64,000 nucleotides of DNA from NCBI RefSeq assembly GCF_018860385.1, contig NZ_JAHKPH010000011.1:1-64000 (forward strand), given 5' to 3'. Of this stretch, positions 35,856 through 45,560 are shown piece by piece; position 1 is the stretch's first letter, and every line of letters begins with the position of its first letter. The DNA comes from Reinekea forsetii. Its GTDB lineage: Bacteria; Pseudomonadota; Gammaproteobacteria; Pseudomonadales; Natronospirillaceae. Position numbers and translations under genes: made by a program. The notes under the pieces are model-generated. The model searched no databases and had not been told where the DNA came from. It was given only the letters and a program-made list of their open reading frames with translations.

Positions 35856-36749
35856 CTATTGCTTCAGTTTCGGGTCAAGGGCATCACGTAAGCCGTCACC
35901 CATTAAGTTAAATGCTAGAACCGTGGTTAAAATGGCTAAACCAGGGAAAGTCACTACCCACCATGCACTTTGAATATATTCACGAGCCGTTGCGAGCATG
36001 GTGCCCCATTCAGCCGCTGGTGGTTGTGCGCCTAAGCCTAAGAATCCTAAAGCGGCCATATCGAGAATGGCATTCGAGAAACCTAAAGTGGCTTGTACAA
36101 TTAACGGAGCTAAGCAGTTAGGCAGTACAGTAATAAACATGATGCGGAACGAACCCGCGCCTGCGACACTTGAAGACACCACATAATCACGATTCTTTTC
36201 AGCTAAAACTGACGCTCGTGTTAAACGGATGTAGTGAGGCAAGTAAACCAACGAAAGCGCTAAGCCGGCATTTAAAATCGAAGGTCCTAAAACGGCCACA
36301 ACGGCAATGGCTAACAACAATGCGGGTAGTGATTGCAAAATATCACTGGTGCGCATAATGACAGAATCAATAAAGCCGCCAAAGTAGCCCGCAAATAAGC
36401 CTAAGCAAATACCCATAACCAACGAAATACTTACGATGACTAAGCCAATTAATAGCGATAAGCGTGCGCCATGCATTAAGCGAGATAAAATATCTCGACC
36501 CACTTCATCGGTGCCTAACCAATACTGCGATTGACCGCCTTCAGTGAATGCTGGAGGCAATAAAATAGCATCGCGGAATTGTTCGATAGGCGAAAATGGG
36601 GCTAAAACATCGGCTAGCAATGCAAGCAGTACAATAAAAATCACATAACCTAAACCGACAACAGCACCTCGGTTTTGGCTGAAGTAAAACCAAAATTCGG
36701 CCAGCGGTGTGCGGGGAGCAACAGCGGGAGTGACAGTAGATTGAGTCAT
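35856..36749 (-). CDS. dppC: Dipeptide ABC transporter permease DppC
   Basis: The 297-aa permease has about six helices, the DppC N-terminal pattern (AEFWFYFSQNRGAVVGL), GTDEVGRDILSRLMHGARLSL and the EAA loop EKNRDYVVSSSVAGAGSFRI. It forms the inner-membrane channel with DppB. It lies eight bases after dppB. Confidence 0.93.
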   Translation of the reverse strand: MTQSTVTPAVAPRTPLAEFWFYFSQNRGAVVGLGYVIFIVLLALLADVLAPFSPIEQFRDAILLPPAFTEGGQSQYWLGTDEVGRDILSRLMHGARLSLLIGLVIVSISLVMGICLGLFAGYFGGFIDSVIMRTSDILQSLPALLLAIAVVAVLGPSILNAGLALSLVYLPHYIRLTRASVLAEKNRDYVVSSSVAGAGSFRIMFITVLPNCLAPLIVQATLGFSNAILDMAALGFLGLGAQPPAAEWGTMLATAREYIQSAWWVVTFPGLAILTTVLAFNLMGDGLRDALDPKLKQ

Positions 36750-36757
36750 ATCTGCTC

Positions 36758-37768
36758 CTATTTAGAATGACGAACGCGAGGGTTAATCACGCCGTACATT
36801 AAATCAATAATAAAGTTAACGAGAATGATCATAGTTGCGATCATCAATAGCCCGCCTTGAACAACAGGGTAATCGCGTCGACCAATGGCTTCGATTAACC
36901 ATTTACCAATACCAGGCCAAGCGAAAATGGTTTCAGTTAAGATGGCCCCTGAAAGCAATGTGCCTACTTGCAAACCAATGACGGTAACAACTGGAATCAA
37001 TGCGTTGCGTAAGGCGTGCTTTAAAATTACCGTGGTGCGAGACAAGCCTTTCGCTCTAGCCGTACGGATATAATCTTCACTTAGAACTTCTAACATTGAA
37101 GAGCGCGTCATACGAGCAATAACCGCCATAGGAATGGTGCCTAATACAATGCTGGGTAGGGCAAGGTGAGCGAATGCCGACTGTACTGCGCCTTCTTCAC
37201 CAGAAAGCCAAGCATCGATAATCATGAAACCAGTTACTTCATCAACCCAGTAGGCCACGTCTAATCGGCCTGATACGGGTGTTAAATCGAGTTGGATAGA
37301 AAATAATAAAATGAGCAATAAGCCCCACCAAAAAATGGGCATTGAATAACCGGCCAAACTCACGGTCATTACGCTGTGATCAAATACGCTGCCTCGTTTT
37401 ACGGCGGCAATAATGCCTAAGGGTAGGCCAACGAGAATTGCGAATATGGCTGCAAAGAAAGAAAGCTCAATCGTTGCAGGAAATAAAGTTAAGAACTCAC
37501 TCATGACAGGTTCACGAGTAATAAAAGATGTGCCTAAATCACCTTGCAGTACATTGGAGATATAGACGAAATATTGCTGGTAAATGGGTTTATCTAGCCC
37601 GAGCATGGCTTCAATTTCAGCACGCTGTTCTTCGGTTACGCCGCGTTCACCACCCATCACAGTTACAGGGTCACCGGGAATAAAATGAATCAGTGAAAAG
37701 GTGAGCAATGAGACGCCAATAAACGTAGGGATCACCACACTTAATCGACGCAAAATAAATTGGAACAT
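36758..37768 (-). CDS. dppB: Dipeptide ABC transporter permease DppB
   Basis: The 336-aa permease has an N-terminal LLTFSLIHFIPGDPV segment, typical of DppB, and the EAA loop SEDYIRTARAKGLSRTTVILKHALRNA. It contains the usual six helices. It is the first gene after the terminator downstream of dppA, so the permease and ATPase genes are probably made at a lower level than dppA. Confidence 0.93.
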   Translation of the reverse strand: MFQFILRRLSVVIPTFIGVSLLTFSLIHFIPGDPVTVMGGERGVTEEQRAEIEAMLGLDKPIYQQYFVYISNVLQGDLGTSFITREPVMSEFLTLFPATIELSFFAAIFAILVGLPLGIIAAVKRGSVFDHSVMTVSLAGYSMPIFWWGLLLILLFSIQLDLTPVSGRLDVAYWVDEVTGFMIIDAWLSGEEGAVQSAFAHLALPSIVLGTIPMAVIARMTRSSMLEVLSEDYIRTARAKGLSRTTVILKHALRNALIPVVTVIGLQVGTLLSGAILTETIFAWPGIGKWLIEAIGRRDYPVVQGGLLMIATMIILVNFIIDLMYGVINPRVRHSK

Positions 37769-37837
37769 AGGGATTACCTGAGTTATTTCTTATAGTAGAA
37801 GCACGTTTGGTGGATAGTGTGCTCTTAACAAACAAAA

Positions 37838-37862
37838 GGGCGGCTGGGAGCCGCCCTCACAA
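37838..37862 (-). terminator. Terminator/attenuator between dppA and dppB
   Basis: On the minus strand, GGGCGGCT-CCC-AGCCGCCC (37838-37856) is followed by TTTTGTTT. It sits about 20 bases after the dppA stop and before dppB, a normal way to express the binding protein in excess. Confidence 0.85.
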
Positions 37863-37877
37863 GACTAACAATACTTT

Positions 37878-39479
37878 TTAGTCAACTAGATCTACCGGGT
37901 AGAAATCGTGCCCACCGAATGGGCTCATTTTGTAACCAGTAACTTCTTTACGAACCGGCTCAAATACTACCGAGTGCGCTAGAGTGATCCATGGCGCTTC
38001 TTCTTTGAAAATCACCTGAGCTTCTTTGTAAAGTTCAGTACGTTTTTCAAGATCGAAGGTTGAACGTGCAGTTTCTAACATGCCGTTAAACTCTTCGTGG
38101 CACCAGAATGCACGGTTACCGCCAGTTTCAGCAGAAGGACAACCTAGAAGCACATACATGAAGTTGTCTGGGTCACCGTTGTCGCCAGTCCAGCCAAGCA
38201 TCATTGTTTCATGCTCACCGTTCTTAGAACGATCTAGGTATTCACCCCATTCGTAAGAAACGATCTTCGCGTTAACACCCACTTTTGCCCAGTCGGCTTG
38301 GATTAGCTCAGCCATACGACGTGCATTTGGGTTATATGGACGAGATACAGGCATGGCCCAGATGTCGGTTTCGAAACCGTTCGGGAAGCCAGCTTCAGCC
38401 AATAGTTTCTTCGCGTATTCAACGTTGTAATCGTAATCTACGATATCTTCGTTGTAAGACCACATTGTTGGTGGAATTGGGTTTTTAGCAACTTCACCCG
38501 CACCTTCGTAAACGGCATCTAAGATAGCGTTTTTGTTGGTTGCAATGTTTAGCGCCTGACGAACAAGTACGTTGTCGAAAGGTGGCTTCTTGGTATTGAA
38601 CGCTAAGTAACCAACGTTTAGGCCGTTAGATTGCAATACTTTAAGGTCATCATTTTCTTGCATTGCTGCAACATCAGATGGGTTCGGGTAAGGCATGTGG
38701 TGACACTCGCCTTTTTGAAGCTTCGCATAACGAACGCTTGCATCTGGCGTAATTGAGAATACAAGACGGTCTAACTTAGACTTGCCTTCCCAGTATGCAT
38801 TGTGTGCAACGTAACGAATAACCGAATCTTTTTTGTATTGAGCCAAAATGAATGGGCCAGTACCGATAGGCGTTTTATCGAACTGATCAGGCGTACCTGC
38901 ATCCATCATTGCATCGGCGTATTCTGCTGAAGCAATAGACGCGAAGTCCATCGCAATGTTCGCTAAGAACGTTGCATCAACGACATTTAGGTTAAAACGA
39001 ACCGTGTAGTCGTCTACTTTCTCAATAGATTTAATGGTGTTCGCCATGTCCATGTAACCGAAGTAAGCGTAATCTTTACCGCCTACGGCATGGTATGGGT
39101 GGTCTTCCAACAGCTGACGGTTAAAGCTGAATAAAACGTCGTCTGCATTCATATCGCGTGAAGGACGGAAGTCTTTACGCTGATGGAATTTAACACCTTT
39201 ACGTAACTTGAACGTGTAAGTTTTGCCATCTTCAGAAATAGTCCAGCTTTCAGCTAAACCTGGGCGTACCGCAGTGCCACCGCGCTCAAACTCAACCAAA
39301 CGGTTGAACATAGGGCGTGAAGATGCATCGAAAGTTGTACCCGATGTATAGAAAGCAGGGTTGAAGCCTTCTGGGCTTGCTTCTGCACAATATACAAAGG
39401 TTTTTGGTGCTGCCATTGCGTTAGTGGCTAGTGCTGCAGCCATTGTCACGCCGGCAAGTAATGAAATGCCTTTTTTCAT
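37878..39479 (-). CDS. dppA: Dipeptide-binding protein DppA
   Basis: From ATG 39479 (GGAG about nine bases upstream) the protein has 533 residues. The longer frame from 39560 adds an unlikely N-terminus. A signal peptide (KKGISLLAGVTMAAALATNAMA) precedes the mature start APKTFVYCAEASPEGFNP. The SBP family 5 pattern is clear: WTISEDGKTYTFKLRKGVKFH, and LGWTGDNGDPDNFM with its peptide-binding Asp. It binds dipeptides in the periplasm for DppBCDF. Confidence 0.95.
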   Translation of the reverse strand: MKKGISLLAGVTMAAALATNAMAAPKTFVYCAEASPEGFNPAFYTSGTTFDASSRPMFNRLVEFERGGTAVRPGLAESWTISEDGKTYTFKLRKGVKFHQRKDFRPSRDMNADDVLFSFNRQLLEDHPYHAVGGKDYAYFGYMDMANTIKSIEKVDDYTVRFNLNVVDATFLANIAMDFASIASAEYADAMMDAGTPDQFDKTPIGTGPFILAQYKKDSVIRYVAHNAYWEGKSKLDRLVFSITPDASVRYAKLQKGECHHMPYPNPSDVAAMQENDDLKVLQSNGLNVGYLAFNTKKPPFDNVLVRQALNIATNKNAILDAVYEGAGEVAKNPIPPTMWSYNEDIVDYDYNVEYAKKLLAEAGFPNGFETDIWAMPVSRPYNPNARRMAELIQADWAKVGVNAKIVSYEWGEYLDRSKNGEHETMMLGWTGDNGDPDNFMYVLLGCPSAETGGNRAFWCHEEFNGMLETARSTFDLEKRTELYKEAQVIFKEEAPWITLAHSVVFEPVRKEVTGYKMSPFGGHDFYPVDLVD

Positions 39480-40074
39480 GAGTTTGATTCTCCATTTTGT
39501 TACCCAGTTTGCGTGTAGCAAGAGGTAACGGCAGTGAGTAGCAACTTCTCCCCAGACCAATGCATCTGGTCGTTGTCGCTTTTTTTATTGTGATGATACT
39601 GAGTAGCAGCTCATCAAAGTGTTGCAGTACCATAAAACAGCCATTCCAATAGGGCAATAGCTGGGAGCTTAAGAAAAGCGAATTAAGGTTAGAATTATTT
39701 AGAATAACTTGTAAATCTAACTTTGCTTGCACAAAGGTGGCGCGAAATGTCGATAAAACAACCAGATATTGCCCTTAAATTGAGCGTTGTGTGGTTGTCA
39801 CCTAAAATTACTTGTAACCAGAAACAGCATGCGTTTATGCTTTATTTGATTCAAATGCACAATTTAACTCTATTTGACAGGTATAAAGCGGTCGCCTTGT
39901 CTTTTTTCGTAAAAATGTCGCACATGGAAAAGAGGCAGGTTAGATTGTGTTTTACAAAAAGGCTGCGGGTTTACAAAATGTGACCTGTATCAATAAAAAC
40001 AAATACTCAGTAATGCTGTCCTGCTTTAATCTGGTCAATGTTATATGTAAACCAAAGTATTCTAGGAGATAACA
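39480..40074. other. Divergent intergenic region, dppA and aotP
   Basis: About 595 bases hold the control regions of both transport units. GACCA-ATGCATC-TGGTC (about 39556-39572) is a small hairpin, followed by a T-run. TTGACA at 39874-39879 lacks a matching -10. An 86-codon plus-strand frame (39723-39983) has no ribosome site and I do not accept it. Confidence 0.4.
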
Positions 40075-40845
40075 ATGTCAGAAGTTGCCCCTCTGATTGT
40101 CAAAGATGTACATAAAAGTTTTGGTAGTCATGAGGTCTTGAAAGGTATTTCCTTAGAGGCCAAAAAAGGCGATGTTATTTCTCTCATCGGTTCATCAGGT
40201 TCAGGTAAATCTACTTTTCTTCGCTGCATTAACCTATTAGAAATCCCTACTTCAGGTGATATTCAGGTACATGGTGAGAATATTGCCTTTAAGACGGATA
40301 AACGTGGCGAGCGTATGCCGGCCAATATGCGCCAGGTAGAACTTATGCGTGCTCGTTTGTCGATGGTTTTTCAGGGGTTTAATCTTTGGTCACACATGAC
40401 AGTAATGGAAAACATTATTGAAGCACCTATTCATGTTTTGGGCGTCTCTAAAGCCGAAGCCATAGAGCGCGCAGAAGAGCACCTTAACAGAGTGGGTTTG
40501 TATGATCGCAAAGATTACTACCCAGCACATATGTCTGGTGGGCAACAACAGCGTGCGGCTATTGCTCGCGCCCTAGCGATGAACCCAGAAGTTATGTTGT
40601 TTGATGAACCAACGTCTGCACTAGACCCTGAATTAGTGGGCGAAGTGCTGAAAGTGATGCGTGGTTTGGCTGAAGAAGGCCGTACCATGATCGTTGTAAC
40701 GCATGAAATGTCGTTTGCGAAAGATGTTTCTAATCAGGTTGTTTATTTGCACGAAGGGGTGATTGAAGAGCAGGGTAATCCTAAATCGGTGTTCGAGAAC
40801 CCATCTTCTGAGCGAATGAAGCAATTTTTGTCTCCAAAGTATTGA
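40075..40845 (+). CDS. aotP: Arginine/ornithine-type ABC transporter ATP-binding protein
   Basis: The 256-aa polar amino-acid ATPase has Walker [10 protein letters not shown], signature [28 protein letters not shown] and the family-specific insert ([30 protein letters not shown], of HisP/AotP type). ATG 40075 follows AGGAGA. Upstream of the binding protein and permeases in this order, it resembles the Pseudomonas aot genes. AstE at the end of the cluster points to arginine or ornithine as substrate. Confidence 0.85.
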   Translation: MSEVAPLIVKDVHKSFGSHEVLKGISLEAKKGDVISLIGSSGSGKSTFLRCINLLEIPTSGDIQVHGENIAFKTDKRGERMPANMRQVELMRARLSMVFQGFNLWSHMTVMENIIEAPIHVLGVSKAEAIERAEEHLNRVGLYDRKDYYPAHMSGGQQQRAAIARALAMNPEVMLFDEPTSALDPELVGEVLKVMRGLAEEGRTMIVVTHEMSFAKDVSNQVVYLHEGVIEEQGNPKSVFENPSSERMKQFLSPKY

Positions 40846-40946
40846 TTTTGGAGGCCAAGCATGAGGTCATACGCGCCTCGTGTTTAATACGACAACTAGA
40901 ACAGAGCCTCTAGGCTCGAAAACATAATCCTTAATGGAGCATAATA

Positions 40947-41705
40947 ATGAAAAAGATCTTAATTGCTTTGGCCAGTGTTGCCGCCCTAACTTCTGCTGTT
41001 GAAGCAAAAGACTGGGATACTATTCGTGTCGGTGTTGATGCACCTTACCCACCTTTCGAGTTTAAAGCCCCAGACGGTACGTTAACTGGTTTCGAAATTG
41101 AACTGGGTAACGAAGTGTGTAAAGAAATTTCTGGTAACGATTGTGAGTGGGTCATTCAAGCATGGGATGGCATCATTCCTGGTTTGTTAGCTCGTAAATA
41201 CGACATGATCTTCTCTTCTATGTCTATTAACGAAGAGCGTGCTAAGCGTGTTCTTTTCTCTGAGCCTTACTACACAACTCCTTCAGCTTTCTTCGCTCCA
41301 GATGGCAGCGGCTTCGATCCAGCTAACTCAAGCGGCAAGCGAATTGGTGCACAGCGCGCCACCATTCAAGATACTTACGTTACTGAATTCTTGAAAGATG
41401 CTGAAATTGTTCGTTACACCACGGCCGATGACATGGTTGTAGACCTTAAAGGTGGTCGTTTAGACGCTATGTTTGTTGATGCACCCGTTGGTATTGAAAT
41501 GCTAGGTGAAGGTTCTGGTATTAGCCAAGCAGGCGAATACGTTAAAGAGCCTACTCGTATCTTTGGTGAAGGTGTTGGCGCGGCATTTCGTAAGCGTGAT
41601 GCTGAGCTAGAAGAAAAAGTATCGGCTGCATTGTCTAAAATCAAAGCAGACGGTCGTTACGATGTCATCATGAAGAAGTACTTCGATTTCGATATCAAGC
41701 TTTAA
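40947..41705 (+). CDS. aotJ: Lys/Arg/Orn-type periplasmic binding protein
   Basis: The 252-aa protein has a signal peptide (KKILIALASVAALTSAVEA) and the SBP family 3 start WDTIRVGVDAPYPPFEF. GFEIELGNEVCKEI, WDGIIPGLLARKYDMIFSSMSI and a ligand-binding Arg/Asp pattern follow. It captures basic amino acids. There are two hairpins but no gene between it and the permeases, so the binding protein is probably overexpressed. Confidence 0.88.
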   Translation: MKKILIALASVAALTSAVEAKDWDTIRVGVDAPYPPFEFKAPDGTLTGFEIELGNEVCKEISGNDCEWVIQAWDGIIPGLLARKYDMIFSSMSINEERAKRVLFSEPYYTTPSAFFAPDGSGFDPANSSGKRIGAQRATIQDTYVTEFLKDAEIVRYTTADDMVVDLKGGRLDAMFVDAPVGIEMLGEGSGISQAGEYVKEPTRIFGEGVGAAFRKRDAELEEKVSAALSKIKADGRYDVIMKKYFDFDIKL

Positions 41706-41714
41706 TCGATACTC

Positions 41715-41775
41715 AATGGCTAAGCGCATGTTTAGCCATTAACGTCTAAAATAAGGGCTCTTTTAGGGCCCTTAT
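41715..41775 (+). terminator. Two hairpins between aotJ and aotQ
   Basis: AATGGCTAA and TTAGCCATT (41715-41740) and ATAAGGGC and GCCCTTAT (41751-41775) are perfect stems with no strong T-run. They likely protect the aotJ message or attenuate read-through. Confidence 0.55.
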
Positions 41776-41866
41776 ATTCAAAACATCAGGTTCTACTTGG
41801 TATTTGCTGGCCAAGTACGCGGCAAGTGCATACCAAGTGTAATCATAATAATTAGAGAGAATTTCA

Positions 41867-42583
41867 ATGGCTGGAATGTTTGATTTTGAAGGCTATGGTC
41901 CTTCGATAATGGGTGGGGCTGTCGTAACGATCGAGTTAGCGGCACTTTCTATCATCTTAGCATTTACGTTAGGGCTCATTGGGGCCATGGCGAAAATGTC
42001 CAAAAACCCAGTTCCCAGAGCAATAGCCACTTTTTATACGACCTTAATTCGAGGCGTGCCCGACCTAGTTTGGATGCTGCTGTTGTTTTATGGTGGCCAA
42101 ATTATGGTCAACTCATTTTTTAATTTACTGTACGACCTAAGCGATGGCAGCATTGACATCTTCTTCTCATTCAATGAATTTTTATCGGGCGTGCTAACCA
42201 TTGGTTTCATCTTTGGCGCCTATATGACTGAAACGTTCCGAGGCGCTTTTATGGCGGTAGACTCCGGCCAAATAGAAGCAGGAAAAGCTTATGGCATGAG
42301 CGGCTGGCAAGTATTTAAGCGTATTTCGTTCCCGCAGATGATGCGACATGCTTTACCTGGCATTGCAAACAACTGGCAGGTGTTGCTTAAGACCACAGCC
42401 TTGGTGAGCATTATTGGTTTAGCTGATATGGTGCGTTTAGCTTCGGAGGCGGCAAAAACAACGGGTCAACCCTTTAAGTTTTTGATCCCAGTTGCCATTG
42501 TGTTCTTAGCAATAGCAGCGCTTTCGGATGTCGTGTTTAAGCGGCTTAACGTTAAATTCAGTGCTGGCGTAATTAAGGGTTAA
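41867..42583 (+). CDS. aotQ: Basic amino-acid ABC transporter permease
   Basis: The 238-aa permease of the HisQ/AotQ type has five helices, the AIATFYTTLIRGVPDLVW N-terminal family pattern, and the EAA loop AFMAVDSGQIEAGKAYGMSGWQVFKRI. It forms the channel with the next gene, whose ATG comes three bases after its stop. Confidence 0.88.
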   Translation: MAGMFDFEGYGPSIMGGAVVTIELAALSIILAFTLGLIGAMAKMSKNPVPRAIATFYTTLIRGVPDLVWMLLLFYGGQIMVNSFFNLLYDLSDGSIDIFFSFNEFLSGVLTIGFIFGAYMTETFRGAFMAVDSGQIEAGKAYGMSGWQVFKRISFPQMMRHALPGIANNWQVLLKTTALVSIIGLADMVRLASEAAKTTGQPFKFLIPVAIVFLAIAALSDVVFKRLNVKFSAGVIKG

Positions 42584-42586
42584 TAG

Positions 42587-43288
42587 ATGTTTGAATCAAT
42601 CATAGAGATTTTTGGCAACCCTGAAACTTGGGCGCACTACGGCGATGGCTTAGTTAAGACCGTTCAGTTAGTCGTACTGTCGTTAATCGTTGGTTTTGTA
42701 TTGGCTGTGCCGTTGGCGATCATGCGCGCTTCTGAAAATAAGTTTATTTCCGGGCCTGTTTGGGTATTCACCTACGTGTTTCGAGGAACACCGTTGCTGA
42801 TACAGCTATATATGATTTACTACGGGGTGACGTTAATTGAAGGCATTCAAGAGTCAATCTGGTGGGAAATATTTAAGCGCGCGTTTTACCCTTGTTTAAT
42901 TGCCTTCTCATTAAATACCGCCGCCTATACGACAGAAATTTTCCGTGGCGCTATTTTAGCGACTCCGCGTGGCGAAATTGAAGCCGCAAAGGCTTATGGT
43001 ATGGGCTGGGGCAAACGGATGGCTCGCATCATTCTGCCGAGTGCGTTCCGACGTGCAATTCCAGCTTACAGTAACGAAGTAATTTTTATGCTGCACTCCA
43101 GTGCAATTGCATCAACTGTGACGATTATTGATTTAACCGGCGCCGCACGTGATATTTACGCACGTTACTATTCGCCATTTGAAGCTTTCATTTTCGTTGC
43201 GCTCATCTATTTAGCATTAACGTTCTGCATTTTGGGTGTGTTTAAACAGCTCGAAAAACGAATGCTTGGCCACTTGCAGCCACGTTAG
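42587..43288 (+). CDS. aotM: Basic amino-acid ABC transporter permease
   Basis: The 233-aa permease of the HisM/AotM type has VFTYVFRGTPLLIQLYMIYYG and the EAA loop GAILATPRGEIEAAKAYGMGWGKRM. It partners the preceding permease. A strong terminator follows. Confidence 0.88.
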   Translation: MFESIIEIFGNPETWAHYGDGLVKTVQLVVLSLIVGFVLAVPLAIMRASENKFISGPVWVFTYVFRGTPLLIQLYMIYYGVTLIEGIQESIWWEIFKRAFYPCLIAFSLNTAAYTTEIFRGAILATPRGEIEAAKAYGMGWGKRMARIILPSAFRRAIPAYSNEVIFMLHSSAIASTVTIIDLTGAARDIYARYYSPFEAFIFVALIYLALTFCILGVFKQLEKRMLGHLQPR

Positions 43289-43302
43289 AAACACTATTAA
43301 AA

Positions 43303-43327
43303 AGAGCCGTTTAGGCTCTTTCTTTTT
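43303..43327 (+). terminator. Rho-independent terminator after aotM
   Basis: AGAGCC and GGCTCT (43303-43319) with a GTTTA loop, then TTTCTTTTT. Confidence 0.88.
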
Positions 43328-43378
43328 ATCCGATCCGCAGTAATCTCAAGAAACATAGAGAACCCGACAGGCACCGTT

Positions 43379-44401
43379 ATGACATCATCTTTTTTTGCAC
43401 CCCATAAAGACATAATCAAACACACAATGGCTAACGCCGATGTAACGCTCGAGCCAAAGCACGATATTTTATCGGCGGGCACTGAGGTCACTTTTTTAGA
43501 TACGGGTGTCATTAAGTTTGAGCCAAATACGGCATGCGATACATCGCTAGTGATTTCTTGTGCCGTACATGGCAATGAAACCGCACCCATCGAAATTATC
43601 AGTAAAATCATTGATGATTTATTGGCGGAAGACCAAAAAAGTGGTCAGCGTGTTTTATTTATTTTAGGCAACCCTTGGGCCATGATTGAAGCGGATCGCT
43701 TTGTCGATGTAAATATGAATCGTCTGTTTTGCGGTGATTGGCAAGGCTACGACGTATCGTTGAAAGAAGTTAAACGTGCGGCAAAACTTGAAGCTTACGT
43801 GGCTAATTTTTTCGCTGAAGAACCGGTTACAGTCACTCAACGTATGCATTACGATTGCCACACTGCCATAAGAGACAGTGCTCGCGAAAAATTCGCGGTA
43901 TACCCTTATGTTCCTAATCGCACATTGCCTGAAAGCCAAAAAGCCTTTTTAGCAAGAGCCGATATTCAAACGGTATTGTTGCAACAAAAAGAGGCTAACA
44001 CCTTTAGCTCTTTTACATCACTTAAATACAACGCTGAAAGCTTCACGCTTGAATTGGGTAAAGTTAAGCCTTTTGGGCAAAACGATTTAAAACAATTTGT
44101 AGGCATAGATTACGCTTTGCGTGAGCTTATTGCAGGGGAAACTCTTCCGGCGAAACCTAAAAAAGCAGTCGATTCGTTTGTTGTATGCCATGAAATAGAT
44201 AAAACCAGTGATGCCTGGGAGTTTTTTATTGAAGACAGCGCTGCCAATTTTGCGGGCTACCCTAAGGGCTTTACCGTTTGGAAAGATGGTGAAGAATCGT
44301 ATCAAGTAGAAAACGACGAAGAGTACGTAGTGTTTCCTAACCCAAAGGTACCGGTTGGGCAACGAGCGGGTTTGATGCTGAAAAAGCTAGCCACCGACTA
44401 G
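43379..44401 (+). CDS. astE: Succinylglutamate desuccinylase
   Basis: The 340-aa zinc hydrolase performs the last step of arginine succinyl-transferase degradation, splitting succinylglutamate to succinate and glutamate. The zinc site shows CAVHGNETAPIEI (His and Glu), and later YDCHTAIRDS. VDVNMNRLFCG and the C-terminal fold also match. The other ast genes are not in the window. Its place after an arginine-type transporter strongly suggests arginine use as a nitrogen or carbon source. Confidence 0.92.
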   Translation: MTSSFFAPHKDIIKHTMANADVTLEPKHDILSAGTEVTFLDTGVIKFEPNTACDTSLVISCAVHGNETAPIEIISKIIDDLLAEDQKSGQRVLFILGNPWAMIEADRFVDVNMNRLFCGDWQGYDVSLKEVKRAAKLEAYVANFFAEEPVTVTQRMHYDCHTAIRDSAREKFAVYPYVPNRTLPESQKAFLARADIQTVLLQQKEANTFSSFTSLKYNAESFTLELGKVKPFGQNDLKQFVGIDYALRELIAGETLPAKPKKAVDSFVVCHEIDKTSDAWEFFIEDSAANFAGYPKGFTVWKDGEESYQVENDEEYVVFPNPKVPVGQRAGLMLKKLATD

Positions 44402-45100
44402 CTTTTCAACCCAGGTTGTTAATGGAGAAACCGGCAAAACAAATGCACTGATTACGCCCGTTAAGCTCATAGCCAAGCCTGCAAAAGCACCGCAAGTAGC
44501 CGATTTCTCAAACGCTTGTGCGGTGCCAATACCATGCGCCGTAACACCAATGATTAAACCTTGAGTCGCATCGTCTTTTATTTTTAGCCAACGAAGGCTA
44601 ATCGGCACTATCAAACACCCCATTACACCGGTTATCAATACAATACCTGCCGTGAGCGAAGGGCTTCCGCCGGCTAAAAGCGATAGATCCATAGCAATCG
44701 GTGTGGTAATTGATTTTGGCATTAAACTTAAGCTGAGCACTAAATCGCCCGTCCAAAGTGCACTGATCAGCGCCGCGCTGCTAGCTGCCACCAACGCGCC
44801 AATAAAACAAGCGACCAATAACGGTAATGCCATTTTTTTGATTAAAGGCATTTGCTCATAGAGCGGTATGGCTAACGCTACTGTTGTAGGGCCTAGTAAA
44901 AAGTGAATAAACTGCGTGTCTTGTCTAAATTGCTCGTATTCCCAGCCGCTCCATAATAAAAAGCCTATCAATGACGCAATTGATAAAAACACCGGGTGCG
45001 CTAGAGGAGAGCGCCGACAAAAGGTGTAAACTTTCTCTGAAATAAAATACACGCCCATCGTTAGGGTGAGTGTAAATAAAAGGGTGAGCTCCGGCGTCAT
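44387..45100 (-). CDS. LrgB/CidB-family membrane protein
   Basis: The 237-aa protein has about seven helices with LMPKSITTPIAMDLSLLAGGSPSLTAGIV and GVTAHGIGTAQAFE, the LrgB/YohK signatures. LrgAB/CidAB pairs modulate murein hydrolase activity or export small carboxylates such as pyruvate or glycolate. The end overlaps the astE end by 15 bases on the opposite strand. The start overlaps the end of lrgA-like by four bases, so the two are coupled. Confidence 0.88.
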   Translation of the reverse strand: MTPELTLLFTLTLTMGVYFISEKVYTFCRRSPLAHPVFLSIASLIGFLLWSGWEYEQFRQDTQFIHFLLGPTTVALAIPLYEQMPLIKKMALPLLVACFIGALVAASSAALISALWTGDLVLSLSLMPKSITTPIAMDLSLLAGGSPSLTAGIVLITGVMGCLIVPISLRWLKIKDDATQGLIIGVTAHGIGTAQAFEKSATCGAFAGLAMSLTGVISAFVLPVSPLTTWVEKLVGG

Positions 45101-45456
45101 GATTGTCTCCCTAACAGCTTAAACACTAGCGCCATTGCCAGAACCGTGAGCAAGGTGCTGACTGCAATAATGACAAACATGGCAACGCCTAAATTGTAGA
45201 GCCTTCCTAAATGTTCTATCAGACCAACCCCAGCGGGTACAAACATTAAGGTTAAATAGCGAATCAACAAATTTGAAGGCAATTTCAGCCAATTTGGTAC
45301 GCCGCCGTAGATAACCAACGTTAGCCACAATCCCATTAAGCCGACAACACTGCCCGGTATTGGCCAGCCTACCCAAGCAACAAATGCACTGCCTAAAAAC
45401 CAATACAACAACAATACAAACAAACCAAACACGATAATTCCTCTTTCTTTGCCCAT
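45097..45456 (-). CDS. LrgA/CidA-family membrane protein
   Basis: Starting at ATG 45456 the protein has 119 aa and four helices: a small LrgA/YohJ type with WPIPGSVVGLMGLWL, NLLIRYLTLMFVPAGVGLIEH and a final helix. TTG 45516 would add 20 residues, and neither start has a good Shine-Dalgarno sequence. It pairs with the LrgB-like gene. Its divergent neighbour smpB is about 100 bases away, so the promoters must overlap. Confidence 0.82.
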   Translation of the reverse strand: MGKERGIIVFGLFVLLLYWFLGSAFVAWVGWPIPGSVVGLMGLWLTLVIYGGVPNWLKLPSNLLIRYLTLMFVPAGVGLIEHLGRLYNLGVAMFVIIAVSTLLTVLAMALVFKLLGRQS

Positions 45457-45525
45457 AAAAGTACAGGCCAAACGATTAATGAACCAGAAAGCCCATACAA
45501 TACCCGATATTTGCAAACATGATGA

Positions 45526-45560
45526 TGGTCAAATAGTCTAAAAGCGATATAATCGCCAAT
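45526..45560 (+). promoter_or_regulatory. smpB promoter giving a leaderless message
   Basis: A perfect TATAAT (45548-45553) has its predicted start point at about 45560, next to the smpB ATG 45561. The -35 (TGGTCA at 45526-45531) is weak. There is no Shine-Dalgarno sequence, so the message is probably leaderless. Confidence 0.5.

Noticed and set aside
39723-39983. 86-codon plus-strand frame between dppA and aotP
   Set aside because: No Shine-Dalgarno sequence, non-protein-like composition, and it lies in a control region.
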